A DNA stretch of 64,000 bases from PHAA01 sp964457945 (GTDB taxonomy: Bacteria > Bacillota > Syntrophomonadia > Syntrophomonadales > Syntrophomonadaceae). The DNA lies in assembly GCA_964457945.1 (NCBI GenBank), contig CAYWFX010000005.1, forward strand, positions 105,610-169,609, written 5' to 3'. Under the pieces are notes generated by a model. It saw only the letters and a list, made by a program, of their open reading frames with translations, was not told where the DNA came from and did not search any database. The position numbers and the translations under genes were made by a program. Positions 51,317 to 59,783 of the stretch are shown one piece after another (positions within the stretch are counted from its first letter, which is position 1; each line of letters starts with the position of its first letter).

Positions 51317-53998
51317 ATGACTTATACAAGAAAAGACCTGCTTAATCCCACATTACGAAAAATATTGGAGACCTTTCAACTCGATAAAAATTATACCCAG
51401 GGGGAAGGCAGTTATTTGACTGATGATGCAGGTATTCGTTATTTGGACTTTATAGCCCAGTATGGCGCGGTACCCTTTGGATATAATCCGCCTTTTGTAT
51501 GGGATGCCTTGGAAGAAGTGCGCAGAAAAAATTTGCCCAGCTTAGTGCAGCCTTCATTGCCTGGAGGAGCCTTGAAACTAGCCAATATGCTGGCCCAGTG
51601 CTCCCCCGGGGATTTATGCTATGCAACTTTCTGCCAGAGCGGTACGGAAGCAGTAGAGGCGGCCATTAAACTTGCTCGTTCCACTACTGGTAAAGAAATT
51701 ATTATATCAACAGCTAATAGCTTTCATGGTAAGACATTAGGAGCCTTATCAGCTACTGGAAAGGATTCTTATCAGACTCCTTTCCGAGCTCCTGCCCCCG
51801 GTTTTGTAAGAATTCCCTATAATGATATAGATGCTTTGCGGCAGGTCTTGGAAGAGAATAAGGATCATGTTGCAGGCTTCATTATTGAACCGGTACAAGG
51901 TGAAGGTGGTATTATAGTTGGCCAGCCCGCTTACTTGAATGCTGCCCAGATAATCTGTAATGAACAGGGAGTCCTATTCATAGCGGATGAAATACAGACC
52001 GGACTAGGGCGCACGGGTAAACTCTTTGCTTGTGAGCATGCAGGGGTAAAACCGGATATCATGCTTCTGGCAAAAGCCCTTGGAGGTGGACTACTGCCTT
52101 TGGGGGTATGCCTAAGCTCTCCCCGGGTGTGGAATGAGGACTTCGGAATGCTCCATAGTTCTACCTTCGCCAACAACAATTTAACCTGTGCGGTAGGTGC
52201 AGCTGTTCTAGAAAAACTATGTCAAGATGAGCAGAGTTTTGTTAAAGAGGTCAAAGAAAAAGGGGACTATCTCTTATCAAGTGTTCATAAGCTTGGCGAA
52301 AAATATCCCGAGGTGGTAAAGGAAATACGGGGCCAGGGTCTTATGGTGGGCATAGAATTCTATTCCATGAATGATGTGGGTTCTTATGACATGGCATATC
52401 TTCAGGATCAAGGAGGCTTCACAGCTTTAGTGGCCGGATTTCTACTCAATGTTTACCAGATTCGTTTGGCTCCTTTCTTGAACAATTCGATGACCTTAAG
52501 GTTAGAGCCGACCTTAACCATAAGCTATCCAGAAATAGACTGTATGATGGAAGCCTTAGAAGTGGTTTGTAAGATATTGACTTATCGTGATTATGCCAGC
52601 TTATACCGTTATTTGATTGGTGATAAGCATCGACCTCAGGAAATTAGAGACTATCGAAATTGCAGCCACATGATAAAAGCTTCGGTTCTGCAGGAGAGTG
52701 AATGTGTCAGTAAGAAGTTCGCCTTTATCATCCATTATCCAGCTCCGGAAGATGTGGTATTAAATAACCCATCCTTCGTCACCTTTAAGCGGGATGAGCT
52801 GTACCAGTTTTTAGAGTGGGAGAGTCGTACCAGAGATCCTGGAATTGCTTGCTATATGCCTGCCATAAAATCGCTTCAGGGTACAATTGCGGAAGGCTGG
52901 TTGATAGGAGTGCCTTTGGGTGCACGCGAAATTATGAGTCTGCCGCAAGAAGAAACGACTGAAATCATAGCCAGAGCTGTAGACATGGGACGGGATTTAG
53001 GGGCGGAAATTGTAGGTTTGGGCGCATTGACCTCAGTTGTTACTAGAGGAGGAAGATCGGTAACGGGAAGAAATGTGGCCATTACCAGTGGTAATAGTTT
53101 CACAACTTTGATGGCAGTAGAGGCATTATTCCTGGGTGCTGAGAAGATGTATATAGATCTGATAGCTGCCAGGGGGGGCGTAGTAGGAGCCACTGGCTCG
53201 ATAGGGCGAGCTTGTGCATTGATGGTGTCGGAAAAGCTCAGCCAGATTACTCTTTTTGGTAACCCGAAACATCCTACCAGCAGTAAAATTCGTCTCAACT
53301 CGTTAACCCAGGATATATTCACATATGCTCGTACGAGAATGCAGACAGGTAAACTAGAAGGGATGAGCCTCTGGCTGAGCAGGTTGTGTGTTATCCTTCA
53401 GAAAAAGAATGAAAAGCTGGCCCAGGACTATCTACAGCGAATCAAGGTAGGAGAAGAAATATCCCTGTCTTTTATCAACGATGTATGTGGGTATCTGGAT
53501 ATTGCTTGCCCGCTCGCTGCTAGTATTGATATTGGTGCTAAACTTGCTGAATGTGATCTAATTATTGCCACCAGCAATTCTCCGGAATATCTTATTTACC
53601 CCGGTCATCTTAGGTCGGGGGCAGTAGTATGCGATGTAGCTCGCCCTGCAGACGTGGCACCGGAGGTATATGTGCAAAGAGATGATGTGTTAATCCTGGA
53701 AGGTGGTCTGGTGCAATATCCGGATGCGGTTAGTTTTGGTCCTAACCTGGGATATCGAGATGGCGTAAACCTGGCCTGTTTATCCGAAACTGTCTTACTG
53801 GCATTGGAAGGTGATTGTCAGGACTACAGCATTGGTAATAAACTAGCTCTGGAAACAGTGCATTATTTGCGAACACTGGCGAAAAAGCATGGCTTTGGTC
53901 TGGCAGGCTTAAGAATGGGTAACCATGAAATAGATGAGCGGGATATTGAAAGAATTTTTAGGAATTCTCTGCAATTCAAGCGGGTTGAAAATATGTAG
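51317..53998 (+). CDS. Fusion of class III aminotransferase and acyl-ACP reductase (AAR)-like domain
   Basis: 893 residues. Residues about 10-420 are a class III PLP aminotransferase: SGTEAVEAAIKLAR, NSFHGKTLGALSAT, VLFIADEIQTGLGRTG and LLAKALGGGLLPLG with the PLP Lys near residue 253. Residues about 465-893 resemble the cyanobacterial acyl-ACP reductase: GAEIVGLGALTSVV, ITSGNSFTTLMAVEALF, nucleotide loop GVVGATGSIGRA (about 621-632), ILEGGLVQYPDAV and NLACLSETVLLALEG, where the Cys near 821 aligns with the catalytic Cys of AAR. Predicted path: acyl thioester to aldehyde to amine on one protein. ATG 51317 has AAGGAGG at ideal spacing. Confidence 0.85.
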   Translation: MTYTRKDLLNPTLRKILETFQLDKNYTQGEGSYLTDDAGIRYLDFIAQYGAVPFGYNPPFVWDALEEVRRKNLPSLVQPSLPGGALKLANMLAQCSPGDLCYATFCQSGTEAVEAAIKLARSTTGKEIIISTANSFHGKTLGALSATGKDSYQTPFRAPAPGFVRIPYNDIDALRQVLEENKDHVAGFIIEPVQGEGGIIVGQPAYLNAAQIICNEQGVLFIADEIQTGLGRTGKLFACEHAGVKPDIMLLAKALGGGLLPLGVCLSSPRVWNEDFGMLHSSTFANNNLTCAVGAAVLEKLCQDEQSFVKEVKEKGDYLLSSVHKLGEKYPEVVKEIRGQGLMVGIEFYSMNDVGSYDMAYLQDQGGFTALVAGFLLNVYQIRLAPFLNNSMTLRLEPTLTISYPEIDCMMEALEVVCKILTYRDYASLYRYLIGDKHRPQEIRDYRNCSHMIKASVLQESECVSKKFAFIIHYPAPEDVVLNNPSFVTFKRDELYQFLEWESRTRDPGIACYMPAIKSLQGTIAEGWLIGVPLGAREIMSLPQEETTEIIARAVDMGRDLGAEIVGLGALTSVVTRGGRSVTGRNVAITSGNSFTTLMAVEALFLGAEKMYIDLIAARGGVVGATGSIGRACALMVSEKLSQITLFGNPKHPTSSKIRLNSLTQDIFTYARTRMQTGKLEGMSLWLSRLCVILQKKNEKLAQDYLQRIKVGEEISLSFINDVCGYLDIACPLAASIDIGAKLAECDLIIATSNSPEYLIYPGHLRSGAVVCDVARPADVAPEVYVQRDDVLILEGGLVQYPDAVSFGPNLGYRDGVNLACLSETVLLALEGDCQDYSIGNKLALETVHYLRTLAKKHGFGLAGLRMGNHEIDERDIERIFRNSLQFKRVENM

Positions 53999-54188
53999 GG
54001 TACAGCAAAATACTAACTTGCACTTTTTAGCAAGGGATTTTGATTGGTTGTTTTACTGTTCCTAACTAAATAGGCAGGAATTTTCTTGAGTGATAGAGAA
54101 GAGAATAAACAGAAAAACATTCTTTCCCACCTGTATGGGGATCTGTCCAGGTTATGGGTCGAGATGATTTGCTAGAGGAGGATGAAGT

Positions 54189-54599
54189 ATGAATGTACTT
54201 GTACAGGATATTACCATAAAGGAAAATGGAAAATGGTATTTTGGTCAGGCGGAGATGTTCAGGCGACAGATACTCAATGTGCTGGCAACTAACCTGCACC
54301 GAAATTCTGATGGTAATTATTATATTCAGATGGGCGACGATGAAAATCCGGTTATAGTGGAAGATGTACCTTATCTGGCCACTGGGATATTGGAAAATGA
54401 AAGGCCAATAAAGCTCGCTTTTCATGATTTGCAGGAGATGGCACTTGATCATGAACTCAAACTTCATTTAAAGGGCGATGTGCCATATATTACTTTTCAA
54501 TGGGAGGCAGATACGCGGTTAAGCCGGGGTGTTTACTGGAAACTAAGCCAGTATTTCGAGTTTAGGGGAGATGACGTATTTATTGTTCCTCCCCAATAG
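54189..54599 (+). CDS. DUF1285-like hypothetical protein
   Basis: 136 residues, soluble, no membrane segment. WYFGQAEMFRRQILNVLATNL, a beta strand GNYYIQMGDDENPVIVEDVPYLA and later FEFRGDDVFIVPPQ resemble DUF1285 proteins. GAGGAGG precedes the ATG by seven bases. It lies 190 bases behind the fusion gene on the same strand; a functional link is unproven. Assignment from memory of the family pattern. Confidence 0.6.
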   Translation: MNVLVQDITIKENGKWYFGQAEMFRRQILNVLATNLHRNSDGNYYIQMGDDENPVIVEDVPYLATGILENERPIKLAFHDLQEMALDHELKLHLKGDVPYITFQWEADTRLSRGVYWKLSQYFEFRGDDVFIVPPQ

Positions 54600-54715
54600 A
54601 ATATTAAAGAATTATTTCATTATAATCCATATTTTAGATTAATAAATCCTCTGTTATAGGCAAAACTATAAAAGAACTAATGGCCTATTATAAAAAAGGA
54701 GGAGGAAATATATAA

Positions 54716-54838
54716 ATGGCAAAAAAAGAAAAACGGCCAGTAGATGACAGGGGTATTTATAAAGATGGAACTCAGAAAAATGAGGACGATAGAAGCAAAC
54801 TAGAAGCTCCCAGCGAAAAGAAGAAAAGAAGCAAATAA
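54716..54838 (+). CDS. Small basic/acidic protein, 40 residues
   Basis: ATG 54716 follows a very strong AAGGAGGAGG site. The product is highly charged (MAKKEKRPVDDRG... to EKKKRSK), likely disordered, with no Cys. Terminators follow directly, which supports a real short transcript. Unrecognised. Confidence 0.5.
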   Translation: MAKKEKRPVDDRGIYKDGTQKNEDDRSKLEAPSEKKKRSK

Positions 54839-54853
54839 ATGCTGTGAATTAAT

Positions 54854-54877
54854 AAAGGCGCTTTCGAGCGCTTTTAT
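54854..54877 (+). terminator. Rho-independent terminator of the small gene
   Basis: AAAGGCGCT-TTCG-AGCGCTTTT forms a stable stem with a tetraloop and T-rich tail, 16 bases after the stop. Confidence 0.75.
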
Positions 54878-54896
54878 TAATTTTATTATCTCAAAG

Positions 54897-54939
54897 AAAA
54901 GGGGCCGTAACGAAACTTAGGTTTCTTTACGGCCCCTTT
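54897..54939. terminator. Bidirectional terminator
   Basis: A long stem: AAAAGGGGCCGTAA and CGAAAC pair with GTTTC and TTACGGCCCCTTT. With A-tract and T-tract on the two sides it can serve both the upstream (+) genes and the radical SAM (-) gene. Confidence 0.8.
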
Positions 54940-55011
54940 CTGCCCTTTGGAGTAAGGTTCAAGTTCAGTTTGCTTGGGAAGCTTAATTAGTATGGTACAG
55001 AGTTTTATGGG

Positions 55012-55887
55012 TTAACTATGACCCAGATTAGGAGTTCTAAAGCGTGATTCATCGATTTTTAGCGCCTTATCAATTTCCGTGAGCATTTTATCACGATCAT
55101 CCGGGATCCGACCATTAATGTTCCAGTAATTCGTAACGTGATCGCTTAACACCATGCTATTGTTGCAATTTAGGTTTTCGATCAAAACGCGAATTTCCCT
55201 TAAAGCTTCATGGGGACTTAGATACTGAAAATTGCCTGCTTGAATTTCTTCTAGAATCGGCGTATTAGGTTCAGGAGCAAATGTTCTTAGGCGAATAAAA
55301 TCAGGACTAAAAGCACTCAATACTCGGGCGCTATTTTCGGCGTGTTCCCTCCATCTGGCTTTGCCCGCAATTCCTACCAGGTAGTACTCACTGGTTTGAA
55401 TACCTGCATTTTTCAACTTCAAGCCTGCTTCAATAATTTCTGCGGAGTTGGTACCCTTGTTGATTTTTTGCAGGGTAATATCATCGCCGCTTTCCATACC
55501 CATATGAATTCGGCTTAAACCGGCCTCTTTAAGTCGTATTAGGTCTTCCGAGCTTTTCTTGTTTACAAATCGGGCCGAACCATAAACGGTTATGCGTTCT
55601 AATTCGGGAAAAAGCTCATGAGCGTAATTGAAAATTTCTAGCAATTGCTCGGTTTTCATAATGATGGTATTGCCGTCTGGAAAAAATATCGATTCTATAT
55701 ATTTTCCATAGTAATCACGAGCAGCTAGAAGGTCTTCCTTAATTTCCTGTACAGGCCGAATTCTAAAACGAGTTCCTTTGTACATGGAGCAAAAACTACA
55801 TTTGTTATGAGGGCAACCTATGGTAGCCTGAATGAGAAGACTATGAGCCTCGCTTGGCGGCCTGAAAACAGTTCCTTCGTAACGCAT
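55012..55887 (-). CDS. Radical SAM protein
   Basis: 291 residues. ATIGCPHNKCSFCSMYKG carries the cluster Cys residues as C-x4-C-x2-C, longer by one than the canonical C-x3-C-x2-C. SIFFPDGNTIIMKT and RIHMGMESGDDITLQKINKG resemble HemN/Elp3-type SAM barrels. No B12 domain. Enzymatic target unknown. ATG 55887 with AAGGAGG upstream. Confidence 0.8.
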   Translation of the reverse strand: MRYEGTVFRPPSEAHSLLIQATIGCPHNKCSFCSMYKGTRFRIRPVQEIKEDLLAARDYYGKYIESIFFPDGNTIIMKTEQLLEIFNYAHELFPELERITVYGSARFVNKKSSEDLIRLKEAGLSRIHMGMESGDDITLQKINKGTNSAEIIEAGLKLKNAGIQTSEYYLVGIAGKARWREHAENSARVLSAFSPDFIRLRTFAPEPNTPILEEIQAGNFQYLSPHEALREIRVLIENLNCNNSMVLSDHVTNYWNINGRIPDDRDKMLTEIDKALKIDESRFRTPNLGHS

Positions 55888-56002
55888 TGAAACACCTCCT
55901 TAGGATGTTAGATTAACAAATTACGAAGTTATAATTCAAGTCATAAATTTTAGACCATCATCGTAATATCTTAATAGGAAGTTTTAGGGGAGGATTGAAA
56001 TT

Positions 56003-56605
56003 ATGACCAAAAGATTAATTATCAGTTTGGCGGCCGTGCTGCTAGTTATTTGCCTTTTGAGCGGTGGCTGTTCCAAAGTGGACGAAACTAAGGTCAAGGC
56101 CTGGAAAGATCTGATAAAGATACCCGCGTCCACTGAGAAAAGCGCCCAGAGTGACAAGGATATACTTACACCCGAGAAGCAATCTCCAGAGCTAACTGAG
56201 AAGGTTAGTGTGAAGCTGTATTTTGAGGACGCCCAGCAACGTAAACTGGTGGTTGAAGAACGCAGTATTGGAAAAGTCGAAGGGATTGCCCGCCAGACCA
56301 TGCAGGAACTCATAAAAGGCCCATCTCAAACGGAAATGCGGTCTATATTCCCTGCGGGCACAAAACTTCTGGATATTAATGTAAAACCTGAGGGGTTGTG
56401 CATTGTGGATCTCAGTGGAGAGGCTAAAAAGGTCAGCAATAAGGAACAAGGCAAGCTTATGGTTCAGGCCATTGCTAATACTTTGGGTCAGTTTCCTTCC
56501 ATTAAGGAGGTTAGTTTTTTAATTAATGGCGAGAAGGTTAATAATCTAGGAGGGATGGTTGACCTTGCAAAACCTGTTCAGGCCGAGTATAAACTGACCA
56601 AATAA
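56003..56605 (+). CDS. GerM-like GerMN lipoprotein
   Basis: 200 residues. Lipobox LSGGC (Cys near residue 24), linker, then one GerMN domain: VSVKLYFEDAQQRKLVVEER, IARQTMQELIKGP, DINVKPEGLCIVDLSGEA and QAIANTLGQFPSIKEVSFLING. In Bacillus gerM lies with racE, rph, ysnA and ysnB, and the same partners follow here. GGGGAGG precedes the ATG. A second GerMN gene lies at 45.8 kb. Confidence 0.82.
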   Translation: MTKRLIISLAAVLLVICLLSGGCSKVDETKVKAWKDLIKIPASTEKSAQSDKDILTPEKQSPELTEKVSVKLYFEDAQQRKLVVEERSIGKVEGIARQTMQELIKGPSQTEMRSIFPAGTKLLDINVKPEGLCIVDLSGEAKKVSNKEQGKLMVQAIANTLGQFPSIKEVSFLINGEKVNNLGGMVDLAKPVQAEYKLTK

Positions 56606-56764
56606 GGGGCTATCAAGGAATAAACAAGGCAGAATACTCCGAGGATTTTTTGTGCTAGATAAGGCGTCAAAGCGCAGTCATACTAGAGGTATATCAAGCT
56701 TTGATAACGAAGTCTAGTGCGAAAAAGACCGGAGTAAATGACTAGTTTATTTTTTGATAGTCCC
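56606..56764 (+). repeat. Palindromic intergenic element, copy A
   Basis: 159 bases with ends GGGGCTATCAAGGAATAAAC and GTTTATTTTTTGATAGTCCC, which form inverted termini. Inner parts also pair (ACTCC/GGAGT, GCTAGA/TCTAGTGC), so the whole element folds as a long imperfect hairpin. Copy B at 57779-57985 shares nearly all of it. No ORF. MITE-like; it begins directly at the stop of the GerMN gene. Confidence 0.8.
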
Positions 56765-56978
56765 TGATTATTGAAATTATAAAATACCAGACAAAAACAT
56801 ATATATATGAGTAAGGAGAAATAGGTCATGTGCTGATACTAGCTCCTTATTTTGTGAAGACTAAGAAGGAATACTTTACTAGAATATAGAGAGCAAAAGT
56901 GATACAGTATTTATTGGATTGTTAATTGCCTGTTGCTTTTGGGTAGAAGACAGGAATTTGTAATAGAGGTGTTAAATT
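56765..56978. other. Remainder of the gap before murI
   Basis: 214 bases, AT-rich, no gene or hairpin recognised; the murI ribosome site AGAGGTG is at its end. Confidence 0.4.
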
Positions 56979-57779
56979 TTGAAAACTAGACCCATTGGTA
57001 TTTTTGATTCCGGGGTGGGTGGACTAACGGTGGTTAAATCACTGTTGGCTAGGTTGCCTGGTGAGAATTTCGTGTATTATGGGGATACGGCCCATCTTCC
57101 ATATGGAACTAAGAGCCGCGATGAATTATTTAAATATGCGAATGATATTATTTCATTTTTACTTAGTCGTGATGTCAAAACCATAGTTGTTGCCTGCGGT
57201 ACCCATTCATCGGTAACTCTGACGGAAATGGAAAAAACCTGTCCAGTACCTCTATTGGGGGTAGTTAAACCAGGTGCTCGTGTAGCAGCGCGGGTTACCC
57301 GAAATGGTAAGATCGGTATGATTGCAACTCAAGGCACCGTAAATAGTGGTTCATACTCTGCTAATATTAAGGCGATTGAAGTGGCTTATGAAGTATTTTC
57401 TGCTGCTTGTCCGCGGTTGGTACCAATTGTAGAGGCAGGGATACTTGCCGGACCAGAGACACGGCAGGCAGTGGAAGAATACATCGCCCCCCTTTTACAA
57501 CAGGGAATTGATACCCTGGTTATGGGATGTACCCATTATCCATTTTTAGCTCCCGTAATCAGTGATATTGCTGGCGATGGAGTAACCCTAGTTGATCCGG
57601 CTGCGGAAACAATTGAAGAGCTGATCAGCATACTAGAGAAAAATAATCTTTTGAATGATATTCAGGCCATCGGAACCAGGGAGTTCTATGTCAGTGGCAA
57701 CGAGCAATCCTTTTATAAGGTAGGCAGGCTGCTCATGGGGGATGTCATACAGAAGGTAGATAGAATTAACCTGGATTAG
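56979..57779 (+). CDS. murI: Glutamate racemase
   Basis: Makes D-glutamate for peptidoglycan. 266 residues: IGIFDSGVGGLTVVKSLL, YYGDTAHLPYGTKS, first catalytic Cys in VVACGTHSSVTL (an unusual form of the common CNTAS motif) and second in LVMGCTHYPFL. TTG start at 56979 with AGAGGTG upstream. Flanked on both sides by the palindromic element; copy B overlaps its stop by one base. Confidence 0.9.
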   Translation: MKTRPIGIFDSGVGGLTVVKSLLARLPGENFVYYGDTAHLPYGTKSRDELFKYANDIISFLLSRDVKTIVVACGTHSSVTLTEMEKTCPVPLLGVVKPGARVAARVTRNGKIGMIATQGTVNSGSYSANIKAIEVAYEVFSAACPRLVPIVEAGILAGPETRQAVEEYIAPLLQQGIDTLVMGCTHYPFLAPVISDIAGDGVTLVDPAAETIEELISILEKNNLLNDIQAIGTREFYVSGNEQSFYKVGRLLMGDVIQKVDRINLD

Positions 57780-57985
57780 GGGCTATCAAGGAATAAACAA
57801 GGTAGAATACTCCGAGGATTTTTTGCGCTAGACAAGGCGTCAAAGTGCAGTCATACTGCAACATTATTGGCGACCGCAAGGGAGCACCAGTGGTACCCGA
57901 AGGGTGGACGTATGTCAAGCTTTGATAACGAAGGATAGTGCGGAAAAGACCGGAGTAAATGACTAGTTTATTTTTTGATAGTCCC
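57779..57985 (+). repeat. Palindromic intergenic element, copy B
   Basis: 207 bases, same orientation and termini as copy A. About 48 more bases are present in the middle (roughly 57859-57913), which are absent from copy A and contain internal inverted repeats (ACCAGTGGTACC). Its end merges with the AAGGAGA ribosome site of the next gene. Confidence 0.8.
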
Positions 57986-57999
57986 TTAAGGAGAGAAGT

Positions 58000-58977
58000 A
58001 TGAATAAAATTGGTTTTACCACCAGTATACCGGTGGAGATTATACTGGCGGCCGGAAAGGTGCCGGTAGACTTAAACAACATTTTTATAGCTTCGGAGAG
58101 GTCTCGCCTATTGGTTGATATTGCCGAAGATGCCGGATATCCTCGCAATACCTGCGGCTGGATTAAGGGGCTGTATTCTGTCGCCCTGGAAAATGATATG
58201 GAAGCTGTGATCGCAGTAACTCAGGGAGATTGCAGCAACACCCAGGCATTGATGGAAACGCTGCAACTGAAGGATATTAAAACTATTCCCTTTGCCTATC
58301 CCTTTGACCGTGATAAGGTAACGCTTAGAGAGCAAATGGACAAACTAATGCAAGCTCTTGGCGTTGATTGGGATAGCGTGTACCGGGTAAAGACTGATTT
58401 GGATAGAATCCGGGGTTTGTGTCGGGAAATCGACCTGATGACCTGGCGAGATAACTTAGTGAGTGGATCGGAAAACCATTATTACCTGGTATCGGCCAGC
58501 GATTTTAATGGAGACCCCCAACAATATGAACGTGATTTGCACAGCTTTATCAGCCAGGTCCGGGGCAGGAAGCCTTATGAGGATGAAGTAAGGCTGGCCT
58601 ACATAGGTGTACCGCCGATTTTTACTGATTTATACACTGGATTAGAATCTATGGGGGCTAGAGTGGTCTATAACGAGGTGCAGCGGCAATTTTCTATGCC
58701 TTTTGATACCAATGATATTGTGGAACAATATTTGCAATATACCTATCCTTACGGGGCATTTGCCCGCCTGGAAGACATTGGTGCCCAGCTTCAGCTAAGA
58801 AATGTGGATGGGCTTATTCACTATACCCAAACCTTTTGTTACCGTCAGATTGAGGATCTAATTTACCGTCAAAAACTAAACTTGCCGTTTTTAACAGTGG
58901 AAGGGGACAAGCCGGGCAGGATGGATGCCCGCACCCGGATGAGGTTGGAAGCATTTGTGAGTATGCTGAAGAAATAA
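58000..58977 (+). CDS. 2-hydroxyacyl-CoA dehydratase D-component / double-cubane-type protein
   Basis: 325 residues, HgdB/YjiM superfamily. IPVEIILAAGKVPVDLNNIFI at the N-terminus; candidate cluster cysteines in NTCGWIKGL, TQGDCSNT and HYTQTFCYRQ. The single-subunit form with a dedicated activase next to it fits either a dehydratase component or the double-cubane cluster proteins that reduce small substrates with ATP. No CoA transferase or second dehydratase subunit is nearby, so the substrate is unknown. AAGGAGA before the ATG. Confidence 0.78.
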   Translation: MNKIGFTTSIPVEIILAAGKVPVDLNNIFIASERSRLLVDIAEDAGYPRNTCGWIKGLYSVALENDMEAVIAVTQGDCSNTQALMETLQLKDIKTIPFAYPFDRDKVTLREQMDKLMQALGVDWDSVYRVKTDLDRIRGLCREIDLMTWRDNLVSGSENHYYLVSASDFNGDPQQYERDLHSFISQVRGRKPYEDEVRLAYIGVPPIFTDLYTGLESMGARVVYNEVQRQFSMPFDTNDIVEQYLQYTYPYGAFARLEDIGAQLQLRNVDGLIHYTQTFCYRQIEDLIYRQKLNLPFLTVEGDKPGRMDARTRMRLEAFVSMLKK

Positions 58978-59004
58978 TTGGAAAATCACACTGAGGTGGG
59001 CGTA

Positions 59005-59781
59005 ATGATAGGATTGGATATGGGGTCAAGGAGCGTAAAAATTGTACAAATTAAGAAACTTATCGTGATTGATGCGAAGATATACGATACGATTAGTTTT
59101 TATCGTCGTTATGGAGGACAGGGGAAGGGTAACCTTAAGATTGATTTGGGTGAGCTTGGTTTCGAAGAAGGGGATAGACTGGTGGCGACCGGCTATGGCA
59201 AGATTACGGTGCAGGTAGAAGGGGCTATACAGCTGCCTGAAATTCAAGCACATGTAAAAGGTGCTGTTTTCCAAACCGGCCTATTAAACTTTACTCTTCT
59301 GGATATAGGGGGGCAGGATACCAAAGTGGTTAAGGTAAGAGATGGCCGGGCAGTTGATTTTATGACAAATGATCGCTGTGCCGCCAGTTCAGGCAGATAT
59401 TTGGAGAATATGGCAACTATCCTGGGTCTGACCCTGGAGGAACTTTCCGCTTATAGCGAAGACCCGGCTGAGCTTAGTTCTACCTGTGCCATTTTTGGAG
59501 AAACAGAAATCATAGGTAAAATAGTAGAGGGATGCTCTCTCAACAACTTAGCGGCAGGGGTAAACTATAGCCTTTATCGGCGCTGTTCCAGTATGCTGGA
59601 ACAATTAGAAAGTGATATAATCATTTTGGCAGGTGGAGTAGCGCTTAATGGTGCGATTAAGAAGATCATTGAGAAAGAGACCTCGCGCGAAGTATTATGT
59701 CTGCCCCAGCCCCAGTTAAATGGAGCCATAGGATGCTGCGTATTCGGAGAAGAAAAAATAAAAATTAACGACAGGAGTTAA
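59005..59781 (+). CDS. ATP-dependent activator of 2-hydroxyacyl-CoA dehydratase (BadF/HgdC family)
   Basis: 258 residues, ASKHA fold. IGLDMGSRSVKIV phosphate loop, DIGGQDTKVVKVRDGR, [4Fe-4S]-bridging Cys in NDRCAASSGRYLENMA and STCAIFGETEIIG, and IILAGGVALNG. It injects low-potential electrons into its partner with ATP hydrolysis. ATG 59005 with GAGGTG upstream is preferred to TTG 58978. It lies between its partner and fumarase genes. Confidence 0.87.
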   Translation: MIGLDMGSRSVKIVQIKKLIVIDAKIYDTISFYRRYGGQGKGNLKIDLGELGFEEGDRLVATGYGKITVQVEGAIQLPEIQAHVKGAVFQTGLLNFTLLDIGGQDTKVVKVRDGRAVDFMTNDRCAASSGRYLENMATILGLTLEELSAYSEDPAELSSTCAIFGETEIIGKIVEGCSLNNLAAGVNYSLYRRCSSMLEQLESDIIILAGGVALNGAIKKIIEKETSREVLCLPQPQLNGAIGCCVFGEEKIKINDRS

Positions 59782-59783
59782 TC

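Noticed and set aside
54017..54034. CTTGC...GCAAG hairpin after the fusion gene as terminator
   Set aside because: Only a 5-bp stem and the following tract is interrupted; may be chance.
56606..57985. Insertion sequence or composite transposon around murI
   Set aside because: No transposase ORF and copies are in direct orientation with only short inverted termini, so only a MITE-like repeat is supported.
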